Of a DNA stretch of 64,000 bases, positions 1 through 13,401 are shown piece by piece. Origin of the DNA: Asterella californica. Lineage: Eukaryota > Streptophyta > Marchantiopsida > Marchantiales > Aytoniaceae. Both the position numbers and the translations under genes were made by a program. Under the pieces are notes generated by a model. It was not told where the DNA came from, did no database searches, and worked only from the letters and a program-made list of their open reading frames with translations. The stretch covers positions 1,550,001 to 1,614,000 of the forward strand of contig JAYKYS010000024.1 of assembly GCA_036924285.1 (NCBI GenBank), in the 5' to 3' direction. The stretch's first letter is position 1, and each line of letters opens with the position of its first letter.

Positions 1-1164
1 TTCTCTCGTCTACCTTCATCTTCATCTTCTTCTGGACATTCTGTATCAGAGTAGATAATCTTTGCAGATCAACAAAACCATCCGACAGTGTACTTTCCAG
101 CGAATCACTACTCAATGTTGTCGAAGCGCGCGTCTTTTTCAATGATGTCCAAGCGCGCCTCTTTGACTGATGTTTCTCATCCCGAAGTTTGGAATGGATG
201 AGTTCTCCCAAAAGGTTTTGTGATAACCAGTTAGGTTGCACCACTATCAACTTTTCTGTACTCTCCTGTTTAGAAGCATCATCAGCTTGGAGAAGTGCAC
301 CTGGCGTCATACAAATAGCACCCACATCGTGCATGTTTGAAGCCACCGCATGTAGTACCCTCCTCCCTTCATCATCTGTATGTTCGAATCTGCTGAGTTC
401 TTCATGGTTCGAGCAAAACTCATAGAACTCTGCACAAGTCCAGATCGGTGAATCCTTGACTACGTCTGGCAGTTTCATCAACCGCGAGGCTAAATCAGAA
501 CAAGCCCTTGGGACTCTAGGTGCTTTTGTTCTGAGTAGTTCCGTCATACGATGACGAACAACATCAAGAATGGGTTGTACATCCTCCACTATTGTTGCAT
601 CAACGTGACGTAGAAAGAGAGGATCCTTGTCCGTACCAACGTCAGCTTGGGGGCATAGCTCTATAGCTACAACATCACGGAATTTCTCTCTCAGACCTTT
701 CACAGTCCTTTCAAATTCTTCTATAACTAATTCGACTGGACCTTTATGACAATCCTTGTGCGTAATGATTACCAACACTTGTGGACGAATGTGTCCTGTA
801 ATCTGAGTGTTTGATACGATAAAACGGAGCCACGACATCAATTCATCACGAAAGGCTTTTTGCACATCGTGTTTGAACTTTCCGCTCGTCCCATGTCCTT
901 GGAATGGACTGAAAGCAAAGACGAATAGGCAAGCATGACTGATCCTAGGAAACAGTATACTTTGAAGAGCTCGAAAGACTTCTTGCCCTGCCAAGTCCCA
1001 GATGGAAATGGTGACAAAATTATCCTCATACAAAAATTCCACTTCGATTCCCCTTGTTCTCCCGAAACGAGATTTAACTCCTTCGATCAACCTTCGGGGA
1101 AAAGATTTAGAGTTGCTCTCCCTCGACATAATTTTCATCATCGTTGCTTTCAACCTCGTCTTCC
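1..1164 (-). CDS. LRR-Roc-COR protein R1, exon 2 (Roc GTPase and start of COR), runs off the left edge
   Basis: Read on the minus strand this is one uninterrupted frame to base 1, so the gene continues outside the window. It opens with GG AAG ACG, completing the P-loop GEPFAGKT begun in exon 1. The Roc GTPase follows: DLAGQE (G3, about residues 619-624) and THKD (G4, about 697-700). Further on, VVQPNWLSQNLLGEL near residue 865 resembles the tryptophan-containing start of a COR domain. A Lys/Ser-rich linker follows. ROCO proteins are GTPases that dimerise through COR; the plant member TORNADO1 acts in leaf and root patterning. The acceptor is CTATAG|GG, exactly as in paralogue R2. The frame agrees with R2 wherever R2 is readable, and no stop or frameshift was seen. 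Function is assigned from domain order; orthology to TORNADO1 is inference. Confidence 0.82.
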
Positions 1165-3315
1165 CTATAGTCAGCATAAACAATCAATATGTCAAACAAT
1201 ATATCGAAACAATAAATGAAATCAATTAAATTTAAACAGGATGACAAACTGTAAACTGGCTTATAGTTTGTTACCGTTACCGTGGCTTTAAGAAGCTAAG
1301 AAATTTTCATACAGACTGAATAGACATTCATATCAGAATGAAATATCACCATTTCAGTTTATAATAGAGTTGTAAATTACAACCCTAATATAAACTAAAA
1401 GACTGATAATATCTTCTTGGATATTAATATTGTTGTAAAGCTCCCTCAGAGGAAAAGATGAAAGAGTTTCAGCTATATCCGTAAAGATATTCGAAAAGAA
1501 AATGTCAGGTACAAAAGTAGAACAAGTTTACAACTTTTTAAACAACAAAACTTTTTCCATAAACACACACAATATAATTTCACGAGAGATTTAAGGATGA
1601 CAATGAAATATATCGTCCAATTTTTTTTCAGCATACACTAAGTGATAGCTAGGCGACAAGCTCCTTTCTGTGATTGGTTGTAGCAACAAGTGATACAACC
1701 TAAGGATATATAAGATTGATTAGAAGTGATAAGATACCATCACATTAAGTTCCTTGTAAGAATCTAAATCATATGCATATAATAATTCAAGCTTTAGGAT
1801 CAGTCAACATAAAGTAGAGGAAATTGAACATCCAATCTACTAGAAACATCTGACCACAAAGAATAAAGAGAAACTTGGGAATTTGTAATAGAGAATCTTT
1901 TGTTCAAGCTAATTATGAAGTTCATCCAAGGCGCATTCCTTTGTCCTTATTTGATCCACCAACAAACTTGAGATTCCATCCCAAAATTAGTAATTACAAA
2001 TTTCAATATATTTAATTAATTTCTATAAGAAAAAACAAACAAAGTATTAATCCAAACGGTGCACACTTCAAAGAACGTGCTCCACACTTCCACTGGCTAA
2101 ACAAGCTTGGCATGAATACTTATTCTAGTCTGGTTCTACAATATAATTTAGTATTCTAATAGCACAATATGAGTATCAATCCCATGAAACAGTTTACCTG
2201 AACTAGAAATAAAGATTTTGCTAAGTCAAAATACATTATATTGAACGTTTTTTGTACAATGCTGTAATGTGTTTTTGTTATTTTCTAATACATATAGTAG
2301 GCACAAGCTTAAACCTTGCATATACAATGATCATCATTTTTCCTTCCAGATATGTCACAGTACCTATGGTTATTATATATCAGATACATTCATTCTCTCT
2401 TGTCAGGTTTAATTATGGTTACTATATATCAGATACATTCATTCCCTCTTTCCGGGTCTAATAACAAGTAATGGTGAGCTCATACGAAATATATTTGAAC
2501 ATGAGAGGAAAGATTTCTGAATAGAGTTTACAGAATTTTCTCGATTATAAGGTCTATGAGCGGATGAAAGACTTGATGGAAAAACCTTAACACCCAAACT
2601 CACCCCAAAGAAAAAGAATAAATATAATTAAGGTTTAAAAATGCATGGACATCCGATCGGCAAATTTGAAAAATGGTGGAGAAATTACAAGGAGGTTTAT
2701 ATTGCAGCGAGAAACTGCTAACTCTCATGAACGGTCCCACAAACGGTTATCTCCAGACGTATCCACATCTTGCAAATTATGACCCAAACTTGAAGGGAAC
2801 GAGGGCATTGTGTTAGAAAGTGATGTCTGAAACGTCTGACTTTAATAGAGTGATTTTCAGATATATATATCTAGAAAGATATCAAAAAGAAAAATATGAG
2901 TGTACAAGTTATTCTAGATTAGAAATTCTGTACTAAAACATTATATAAGATGGAGGTCAAACTCTTGATGATGGATAGCATACTATAGTCCCCTTCCATG
3001 TCTTTTACACCATACCATCATTCATTGCTTCTCATTGTTTCTAGTGTAGAAGGGAGAATGAGTGATTGAACAAACAAATAAACAAAAAGGAGTTAACAAA
3101 ACAGATCAAGACTTTAAGAACTAGAAAGTGAGCAACATCAAAAGCTTTCTAATTAATACATTCAATCTCGTTCGATCTATTCGTTTATGGCTATTTTTTA
3201 CTATTTTAACTTTATTTATTTCTTGTACCTTCTAGCTCTCAAAGTATACCCTAAGAAAAGTGAATAGCAACTTGAATGACATGCAAGCTCACAAGTTGAG
3301 AGTGATGAAGTTTAC
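1165..3315 (-). other. Intron of R1 (phase 1, splits the P-loop), 2151 bp
   Basis: The donor is TGCAG|GTAAAC and the acceptor CTATAG|GGAAG, both on the minus strand. The intron falls after the first base of the second P-loop glycine codon. Roughly 1200-2050 aligns inverted with the R2 intron (19510-20500), which shows common descent. Bases 2050-3250 have no counterpart there, so either R1 gained about 1.1 kb or R2 lost it. The extra part holds two near-identical AT-rich segments (about 2368-2398 and 2415-2445). No ORF here looks like a gene. Confidence 0.8.
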
Positions 3316-5002
3316 CTGCAAATGGTTCTCCACATAGGAACACCCGACCTGCCTTCGCTCTGTGGAATGTCAATTCTACGTCTTCAAAGATCAAGATGTA
3401 GTCCGCCTGCTTCGTGTTTCTTCTCAGCGCTTCATTGATGAGAGCGCTCTTTCCATCTCTCGCCCATTTTGTACCTCTTACATCTATCCTCTCTAGAAAG
3501 AAGTTCACCTGGAGTAGATCCATCATATCCCTGAAGTTATCATCATTCAGATCATCAGAATCACAGAGATCCAAATCTCTAATAGATGTATTTCTACGCA
3601 GATTAGAGAAAAGGTTCTTCCATCCGTCCTTAGAACTGCTTTTACCCTCATTTATCTCCAAACTCTCCACTGAGGAGTTGGAACCCAACTTGTCTACAAA
3701 GGATGTAAAGTTCTGGGTGCCTACATCGACATAACGGATGGTTAATTTTTTTAACCAGGTAGAAGTTCCCGTACAACTGACGGCTCTTTCTAGGAAGACA
3801 AGCTCCGGATGAGAAGAGGATGAGTCAAGAATAGTAAGCAAAAGATGTACAAGTAATAGAGAGTTTTTTTGACTAGCTTCCCACATTTCTGTAAGACCAT
3901 TCTCCATTGCTTCCATCTCTTGTTCTAACCATTCATTGTTGCGAATACTAATCTGGAATTCAAGTAATGTAGGTCGATGCAGAAGACTTCTTCCTATGTT
4001 TTTCCACTCATCTAGGCTAAAGTGAAAAAAATCCGCATGGTTAAGGAAATCCGCATAGTTCACAATTGAAATAGAGGTGATGTTGCCACCTATAAGACTA
4101 ACCAATCCTTGTGCTGTTATTCCTTCCGAACTATCCACGAGCACTAGATGTTCTAGAACGGGATATGAGCATGTGACACTGTATGCTTCCACAAGAACAT
4201 GTATCAGTTCCTCCTCTATGCTTTGCACGTGAAAGTTCTTCAAATGAGCAGGACCCTTCAGTGCACGTGACAGAGCTTCTTTAGCATCTCCGTTTAATCG
4301 GGGTACATTATCCAAGTGGAGGTATTCAAGATAGGGTGCACAAGATATGATTTCTGCCACAGACAGCATAACGCTTCCTTCAACACCCTCTCCATCAAAG
4401 TAGATATATCTCAACCTATGATGTTGTTTTGGTCGGAGACCGGAGGCGATTTCCGCGACCAACTTTGCTCTTATTCCCGGTTTGCCTCCAAGATTTAACT
4501 CTTGGAGGTTAAGAGATCGATTGATAAGTTTCTGGAACTGAGGGCCAATCAGCGCTTCTTCCTCTGCAGACTCGAGCAAACTTTTTATCTGCATGTCTTC
4601 CAACTGAGCGGTAGCTTGGAAGTGTATCAGAAAAGCTTCCCATTCCTTCACAGACAATTGCCACGTTGCCATCCAAGAAGTAGAGAAATTCTTTAGAGAG
4701 TTGCAGGTACCCAGTGCTTCTAACACCATTAGTCGCACCTCCGTGCGTCTACGACTTTCTCGCCCTCCCGGTCTGAAGAAATCACCATACTTTTTGTCCT
4801 CTAACTCTGGCAAATAGTGCACGGGTTCTTCACCGGGACTCAAATTCCCCCCAAGACGACGCAACAAATCCTGAAGCGCTTGAGGAAGCGGAAGCTGTGA
4901 GTCGGCTGCCTCTGTTTCTGTCTCCTGACTAACCTTCTCACGAAGGCTCTCCGCAGCTCCACTTTCCACCTGAAGCACCTCCACTCCATCTCTGTGCTCC
5001 AT
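3316..5002 (-). CDS. LRR-Roc-COR protein R1, exon 1 (leucine-rich repeat domain and start of P-loop)
   Basis: This exon encodes 562 residues plus one base. Residues 1-60 are acidic and low-complexity, and 60-150 are probably helical. From about 165 to 530 there are irregular leucine-rich repeats of the long, ribonuclease-inhibitor type, for example LQELNLGG, LEYLHLDN, LEHLVLVD, VESLEINEG and IRDLDLCD. The exon ends at GRVFLCGEPFA, the front of the Roc P-loop. LRR followed directly by Roc is the ROCO arrangement; LRRs usually bind a partner or regulate the GTPase. The ATG at 5002 is the first in frame and gives the family-like acidic start. The frame stays open past the donor to 3251 only by read-through into the intron. 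With exon 2 the protein is at least 950 residues. TORNADO1 is the closest plant family I recognise. Confidence 0.82.
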
Positions 5003-7130
5003 ACTCCGACTCCAAGCTTCTAGATCTGCTTGGAAGCTATTTTCATGAGCACGATGAAGATGACAATCGAATCATAATTAAAGTATGACCTGCACATATT
5101 CAGGGATCTAATTAGAGATGGTCCTCATGATCATAAACGAAGATTCATGATGTTCCACCAGTTGACGTCAAGAACTAGTGAGAATGTTTACTGTAAACTT
5201 ACTCGTTGTTTGGTGAGCTTCAAGGGAAGAAGTTTCTACTCCTGGATCGACGATGAGCTTCAGAGGATTGCAGTGGCGAGAAAGTTGTTGAGGTTGACGT
5301 TGAGATGGTCAAACTAGAACTTCAGAACGTCTCCATAGTTGCAGGCGCTCTTTCCACCTTGGCAGACTCGCATGGGAGCTGAATCTGTAATGATCATAAA
5401 ACGAATATTCACACGTCAATTTGATAGACTCACCAATAGAAAGAGTACAGTTTGAAGTGATTTCAAGAAAGGATTTGGTATTCACGGCAATTATAGAGCA
5501 CTCAGAATGTTCAGCTCTGTGTTCTTTTACACCACAACTCTGAAACCCATGTATAGAAACTTGCTGTCAAGAAACTGGTTTTCACTTGGGAGGAGGAACT
5601 GCTGAACTATATACAAAAGAGAAGGGATCCGAAATTAGATTCTAAAGTCTTCCACTAATATTTGAATACATCATTGTTGTTCGAATGTTTATAGATACAA
5701 CCGTTGTAAAAACCAGTGCACCACCTGTCACTCTAAAAGCACTCTCTGCTTTTAGAGTAACCGAAGTAAGGGTAGGTAGAAAAACCTCATAGATAGATCA
5801 AAAGATTACAGACTTCAGTTGTGATATTTTTAACTTAGCATGTGACCCAAAAGACACTAATATATATATTTTTCTTGTTGTCTAAAAGACACGAGGTTAG
5901 ACAATATATAGCTTTGAAATTTTTGTTCTTGCAAAAAACTTAAAATTCTAGACTTTCTATATTTTCCCGTTGAATACCAGGCTCTGCAGCTAGAGCAGGC
6001 ATCATTTGGAGAAAAACAGTTTAAAAGCAGGACAATGTCAACTGACTGGAAGGTCCATACGAGCTGGAAAGCATCTCCCTGACAATTCCGGATTATAATC
6101 TCCATAAAAGTTCTTCACAAATTCAAATCTGTAATTAATCAAATGAAATTTAGGATGTCTCTATTAGTGGTGGATTGAAATCAACAGAAACAAATGAGCA
6201 TGCTTCAGTGAAGCATAGAGATTCAACATCATGTTGTTTCTATTTGAAACGATGAGAAAAGAATTCCAGTTTTATGATGCATAGACTTACCCGTTATGTT
6301 GACGAAGTTCAAGTAAAAAGTTTGTAGCTTCTAGATCCCCGATGAACTTGATAGATATAGGGTGAAGGGCAAAACCCCTGCAGAATGTTGTTGAAGGTGG
6401 TCAAGTTAAGTAATTAAAGCTTTTGTTCACCAACAGGAGATATTTGCCCTTCTAGAGAAAGTGAAGAGTGGATTTCAGCAACGCTCTTTTGTCTTGCATG
6501 ACAGACTAGCATGAATGTGAAAACATGAGACACATGCACGGACTGCAATGACATACAGGAGAATGAATCATGATCGGATACAGGATAAAGATGTAACAGT
6601 TGATACACTCACATTGTGAGCTAAAAGAACTGAAGTCGGTTAGTTGATTAAAGATCCAAGCTCTTTCACGGGTAAACTTGGTAAGAAGTTGACACTCACA
6701 ATAAACTTAGCCAAAATCCTTGCAGCTTCAAATTCTGAGAGACTGAAGAGATGATCTCGGCAAGGCTCCCTGTCCTAAACGGTAGTCTGGCATGACTGTG
6801 ATAACATAACAGGGACTGCAATGAACGATTTATACAAGCAGATCATATTACTGAGTCAGATACTATACACTGTATGGACCGATTGATGGAATCACAACTA
6901 AAGGAGTTGAAGACGCTTAGATGAACAAAAGTCCGCGCTGACTCAAGGGCAAACCTGGTAGAAACTTGACACTAGGAGTATTCAGCACGGAGCTCTCATA
7001 CACGACAGCCTTGGCTTTCCCAGGTCTTTAAACTTGATCGATCATACTCGTTCTGAACTGCAAAACACAGATGCACCACCTTGCAAGTTTAGTGCACTGG
7101 AACGCGGATTAGTTCGTATATATAGATGTC
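5003..7130. repeat. R1 upstream region with degenerate repeated blocks
   Basis: No coding gene is visible. Blocks of this region resemble one another: about 5205-5345 resembles 6290-6415 (a 'gaagttcaag...agcttctagatc' theme and a 'gttgttgaggt' theme). About 6450-6715 resembles 6735-6985 (shared 'agactagcatga', 'ggactgcaatga' and 'gggtaaacttggtagaa' themes). A 'ggtggtgca' element near 5720 recurs near 7075. These are old, imperfect duplications directly upstream of R1, possibly duplicated 5' untranslated exons or promoter segments. Confidence 0.4.
7117..7124 (-). promoter_or_regulatory. Possible TATA box upstream of R1
   Basis: The octamer TATATATA lies about 2.1 kb upstream of the R1 ATG, beside the outermost degenerate block. 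If it is used, the leader would have to contain introns across 5.0-7.1 kb. Nearer candidates are no better, so this is weak. Confidence 0.15.
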
Positions 7131-8250
7131 GCACAAGTGGATGAATCTAGATTAAATGTAAATAGTGCTTCGACCAAGAGTTTCGGTTCTCAAAATCCAT
7201 GAACGGAGATGCCATTAGTAAGAGATATGGGGCTGGGTGATCTATACAAGAGGAAGAGGAAACTGAAATACCCTTTCTTTCCTATTCCTAAATACGGTTC
7301 TAAGTAGTGGTAGAAGCAGCAGCACAAAGAGCAAAAGCGGAGTTTGAGCAAATTTAAAGCTTGGAAACATCAGTACGACACGGAAAATAGAAGCTTTGAA
7401 CAAATTTTCCTGTCAGTGTCAGCAATCCTTTTCAACTTATCTCGGGCCCCAATCTAGAAGTTTACAAACCTTCTACTTGAACCAAATCACAATAACGCGT
7501 GAGCTTACGGATCACATACTTTAATCACAAAGTTGTTCCCTCTCCAGATATACTTGCAGCGTGGTAGCCTTTTTGTTCCGCATCAGCGAACGGCAGACTT
7601 GATATACACCTCCATCATCTGGTCTCTGCTTCACAGGTATGACATGGTTAGTGATTGTCATCTCCGGTTAATTTATAATAAAAGGTCACATTTCATCCAT
7701 GGCCAAATGCATCGTGCACGTGGCCGTCACTTTAATTCCGCTGGTTCTCGAGGTCAGACAGGCCAGAGCATGGAAGTCTTGAACAACGATAAGTCGTGGA
7801 CTGAAAGCTTACAGCTGACACGACCGAAATTGAGGTGAAAGAGTGATCATGAAGGTGCACATCTGCAATCGAAGTTAGGAACAGGAACAGCAACGGGGCT
7901 AGTGTACACAGAAGCTGCACAAGACTAGTAAGACTTAGAAGGTACCTCAAGTCCTAGCTGAATAAAACGAGGCGATGTATGTTCTGTCCCAGTCTGAGTC
8001 GATGTAAAACAGCAGTGAACCGCGCGCAAAGAGGTCACCGCGAGCAGTTAGATGGCAATGCAGCTCACAGAGTCTGCAACATGTAGAGTGCGGGTGCTTC
8101 TACATCGATGTCCGATCAATAAAAGACGGGTTCATCTGTTGCAAGACTCCGTGAGTCCCATACAGTCGCAGCTTCTAAGATTTCTTGAGGTGTGAAGAAA
8201 GAAGGAAGTTACAGCATTGGCCGGAAGTCAAAGCAAGACTTACAGTAGTG

Positions 8251-9176
8251 ATCGATGCATATGGATGAAAGCGAAGGTAGGTGAGTTTTCTGATAAGGAC
8301 CGCCGGCCTTTCCTGCAGGTGATGATAAGTTCGAATCTGAAGCCGACCCCAGGTCTACTGGGTAGAAAATCCACATATTGGTACCCACTTCACATCGCAC
8401 TATAACATGCTTCTACTGCAGCAATGCACTGTCTAGCGCTCTGGGACATGCGTAGCATGGCTAGTAGCCTAGATTCTCAGAAAATCGTAGAATTAGAGTC
8501 CACGTGGTGCAGGGAGCAACTTCGAACCTTCCTCTGGGCCACAAAGTCGCAGAGTGTGGACCATAGCTTTTATCTTATCGTTCCGGTTTCTCCCCGAGCA
8601 CGATAAAGTAAATAGAATGACCTCACCAGCAGCTGTTCAACTGCCCCGTTCGACAAACAGGAAACGATATCGAGGCTCGTGTTCATGTCTTGGTCCGCGT
8701 TAAAACATGCTTTAGTAATCATGTGACTTGGTCAGAGCTTTCCAATAGTTTACTTTGAGATCTACTACAGCGCGTCGGATGCGATTAGCTCCTGTATGTA
8801 AGAGTCTTCCAGTAACTTAATGTAAAGGCCAAGCGAAAGAAAATATAACCAAAGATCTCTCGCTCCCAGAGGACGTTTACTCGCAATCGATGCATATGGA
8901 CGAAAGCGAAGGTAGGTGAGTTTTCTAATAAGGACCGCTGGCCTTTCCCGCAGGTGGTGATAAGTTCGAATCTGAAGCCGACCCCAGGTCTACTGGGTAG
9001 GAAATCTACATATTCGTACCCACTCACCTCGCACTATAACATGCTTCTACTGCAGCAATGCACTGTCTAGCGCTCTGTAACATGTCAGAAAATCGTCGAA
9101 TAAAAGTCCACGTGGTGCAGGGAGCAACTTTGAACCTTCCCCTGGGCCACAAAGTCGCGCGTGTGGACCACAGCTT
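8251..9176 (+). repeat. Direct repeat pair of about 290-320 bp
   Basis: Bases 8251-8569 and 8886-9176 are near-identical. They share the start ATCGATGCATATGGA and the end GTGGACCA(T/C)AGCTT; the first copy carries about 26 extra bases after GGGACATG. A shorter shared segment (TAATGTAAAGG at 8818 and TAATATAAAGG at 9177) suggests a third, truncated unit. No ORF is conserved between copies, so this is probably a fragment of an unrecognised non-coding transposon or a local duplication. Confidence 0.7.
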
Positions 9177-12100
9177 AATATAAAGGCGCAGCGAAAGGAG
9201 GACATTTACTCGCAAGAGATTGTAGGTGTTGCCGGAACTTCGAGTCGAACAGGAAAAGCTCATCTTTTATGAAGTGAATTATACCGAGGTTAGTTAGAAA
9301 TGTGTTCTGTATTCAATCTACTTTGTTGCACTAGGCTCAACGTAGGATCGGAGGACTTGTGGGTATACATTACTTGGGTTTTCACGGCTGAGGTTAGCAA
9401 GTGCAAGTGCCAAGAGCAAGATAGGATGTTTGCTGTTCGGGCATGATCAAAGAGCATTGCCCCATATCTGTGTGGACACGCGTACTGTGGGAGACAACTG
9501 CACTGTAGTACTCGATGAAAAGTTCTCTAGGTCTGTACTTTAGGAGTTGAGAGAACTCAATTGATGAGATTCTTTGCGGATGATTCCCCTTTGATCCTTG
9601 AGTGTTATATTCGTATATGTAGGTGCAAGCCTCGAATAACTACACAAGCTGGAAGAAAAGACTTTGGAAAGTTAATAGGATCCTTCTTGATTTTGTTCTG
9701 TTGTGTAAAGCTGTTTTCGCTGAGACCATGATGAGATGAGACCACCAAACATATTGTAAAATCACCGCAATACAACCTCGTAGGTATCCCAGGTTGAACA
9801 TCCGAACTGGTGTTTTTGGGTGAGAGCGGCAGCAGCACGCTTGTCAGACTTGCAGAATTACTGACATTCACATGTACGTATTAGACAGAGTATAAGACAT
9901 CCTATTTGATGAAAACGAAGTAGGCTTAATGTAGTTCGCTTAACTGGTCTTGGAGAACAGTGGAGAAATTGAACAGGACTGGAGTTAACCACCTCAAGCG
10001 AAATATTCTGCTGAGCTTCTTCTTCATTATCAGACTCCTCTCTAAATAGTGAACTCAGATCTAAATGGCCCAGAAACTTAAAGGTTGATCCAGTAAATAC
10101 ATTCAGTCTGAATTATTTGTATCTTTAAACTTTTACGTAATGTCATATATGTACAGTTGATATATATATATATGGAATGTTTGTCACTATGGAGATAGCT
10201 AGGAGGGTCGATAAGAGAGAAATCTGTTACGTTCCACTTGTACCGTACTGCTATTTAAGTTCGTGCAGCAGCTGCCAGAACACACAGAATAAATTCGAAT
10301 GAATAGTTATTTTTAATTTCTATTATATTCGCACAGCCCGGTCATAAATTTGTTTGATAGAGATTTGGATTCTTCTCCTTATTATTATCCCTAAGACATT
10401 CGTGTCTAATCTTGTCTATGTGAAGTATTATTAAAAAAAAAATGTTCTTCATCTAGACTAGTGTCAGTAATATTATTCCAAGATTTCGTGCAGTTCTAAT
10501 TTGTATTCCTCAAAGATTAGTGCAGTCTAATAATTATTTAACTTATGAACGAACTTAAATAATAGTACGGTATTTCAATATAGGACTATGTATTCCATGA
10601 CACATGGTGCTAGTTGACACCCATGGATCTTTTGTCTCATTTCACGTGAGAGCAATATTGACAGCTCTAGGATCCACACATGAGCATTCTGGATCTGTAG
10701 TATAATATGTAACATAATTTACGTCTGAATCCAGGATAATATCCGACAGAATCGACACTTGCATCTAGCAACTTAATGCCTCAAGTAGAGAAGAAGCTTG
10801 GCAGGCACTGATGATACTGTATGTAGATGCGCATTAAGGTGCTTTGCGTGTTCCTTTCTTGACCTGATCAAGAAGCGTGGAAATCACATGTCATCGAGTA
10901 CATCCGAGTCTCTCAGTCAAGTCAGGTAGCATACCTGACGTCGCAAGCAATACTCAATGCTCAACTATAGAATGCGAACAAGTTGTGGGCTTGTGTTGGT
11001 GACTGAAGCATAAGCTTCGAATCAGTTGGAAGGATTATCTTCTTCTTCTATTAAAACTGCTGAGAAAGATTGGATCCAATGGTTCTTTATCATCACTTTG
11101 TACTTTGGCACTTCTAGATCTCTCCTTCAATGAAACTCACCTTCAAGTTGGAAAGGATCGGAACTAAAAAAATTGAACCCATAAGTCAAACACGTTTAGA
11201 CGTATCTCTGAGATTAGAAATGTGATGGTTTACTAACTAAATTCATTAATAATCAATACATTAATTTCTTCTTATTTCTTCTTGATAGAAAGATTAAAGA
11301 ATAAACTGAACCTACAATAGTTATCTTCTTACATCTTTGGATGGAACCAGGTGCAAAATATGCATCTAAACTGCACTTCAAAGAAGGAGAAAAAAGATAA
11401 TCATAAGCGAAACTCATACACACAACAGAAGACGCACGTAACATTTTCTTAAATTTTCCATACGCTTTGTAGAAATGGTAACTCTCTCCTAAGGGTCAGG
11501 AATATGTGAAAAAGTTAAAAGTTCTAACTTTAACACCCCTATATTATCCACTTTTGTGGTTTAATTACTATGGTCAAGAGAAAGAGTCATGTGGAGATAC
11601 TCTTGAAGCCAGCGATATGAACTACAGTCATTGAAAGAGAAGACATAGTTCTGCTGAAAAGGATATAGTAGATGTATGCATGACCGGATACAACCAACAG
11701 CAACTTCAATGCTGGTCTGAGCCAATGAGTCCTTTTCTGTCCATTGACTTTCTGTTCCCTACAATATTAGTTTCCGCGTGTCATTAGACTGCAATTTCTT
11801 CTAGCACAGTCAAAAGTTTTTCTTATTTCACTGCAGTGATACATAGGAAATTATGTGGTCCAACATCACATTTTGTCATAAATTTGCTTTTCTATCATAG
11901 ACCAATAGGTTGTCATGTTTGATCTCATTTCAACTTGGTGATGTATTGTTTGATAACATCTTTGACTAACTACCAACAGCAATAAAATCAGTATTTTTTC
12001 ATCTTTCGCTTATCATCTATTATCTTCGACTCCGACATGTACTATCTAACATATTATTGACATAGCAAGTGATTTTTTATAATCTATAGCCAATCAGAGA

Positions 12101-13401
12101 TATAATCAAACACTACATCACTAACAGAGATGTAACCGATAGCTGATAGCGAGCACAACAAACCTATTAGAAATGTAATGAAATACATTTCTGGATTTCT
12201 GGCTATCCATTGTGCAGAGATTTACTTGATCAGACCCCACAATGAAACTAGGACTTGATCAGAACCCTCTTAGAATTTCTTAGTTGATCTGACCCATGAC
12301 CTGTAGTTCCCAAGTCATATTATTTAGTCATACAAAAAATTGAGTCTTGTCTCGTTTTCTGGAAAGAGCAGTGACGCGAAAATAGACCCAAAAAAATAAT
12401 TTTAAGTCATTGGTTGACTTTTTTCTATGTATGCATAGTATTTTTTGCTATCACGAATTGCTGACTAGGCAAAGAGACCTGCACGACTAGCACCTCCAGG
12501 TGAGAGGTTTTATCAAGTAAGGAATTATAAGAGGGGTCCTGTCAAATCCTACATTCTTTTATCAAGTAAATTTCTGATCTATTGTGGCATGTAGGATATC
12601 AGCCATGGAAGCGTATTGTACTAGCGCTTGGGATACCTACTAACTAGTTGTACTGCAAATTCTCATAGTCACCTTTTTCGTCGACTGTGGCGGTGTATTT
12701 ACTTATGATTTTCCCTCTGACTGGACTCGGGAGTCTAGAACCATAACAGTTATTCGTAATTCAGGCTTTACTGGAGAGGATAAATTCATTTCATACTTTT
12801 CATGATCTGCATGTCCATAACATTCTGCTCTGAAAAGTATTTGTTGACTGATTGTCGAATGAACATTCATGAGTAATTGCTGGAGGAAATTCTGAATGAT
12901 CTGGTTTGAGTGTGGGTCCTTTGGGCTGTATCTGCTATTCATTCATGTTAACATATATTATAGTTTTATCGTTATTTATTTGATATTCACTAATACTCAT
13001 TCCAACAGCACCTTTGGAATAGTTGCTTGGAACAGTTCTTCCACTTATGAACAGTATAGTACCGTCACACATTTTTTATTACCAGATCGGGCTCTAACTG
13101 CATATTTTCAAGCTCGTGTACCATACGCATTATGCCTTAGTATACACGCAGACAATGTAACGAGGTTATTTTCTTTACTCTCAGTTATACTTGGGCGATG
13201 AATATCTTGCCTCACTGCCTTGTACATCTGACTGGTGAGTGTTTCTGATAGTGGAAAAGAACGTAAGTTATCATGTTGGAATTTTGTACTGCATTGTCTA
13301 ATCAATATTCGAACAATAATTTCTTTCTCCCATCTGCAACGCACGACTCACATAGCCAGACAAATGGATCATCTCTATTTCTGTATCTCTCTACATGAAG
13401 T
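9177..13401. other. AT-rich intergenic stretch, no gene seen
   Basis: Only short ORFs without recognisable domains occur. There is a TA dinucleotide run near 10159-10172 and an A run near 10431-10441. The right part (about 13.0-13.4 kb) is the 3' flank of the R3 fragment and may include its old 3' untranslated region. Confidence 0.5.

Noticed and set aside
935..1229. Plus-strand ORFs of 94 and 75 codons
   Set aside because: They lie opposite the Roc exon and its acceptor site; conservation with R2 follows the minus-strand frame.
9605..13344. Short ORFs in the AT-rich intergenic region as genes
   Set aside because: No domains, poor start contexts and no partner copy to show conservation.
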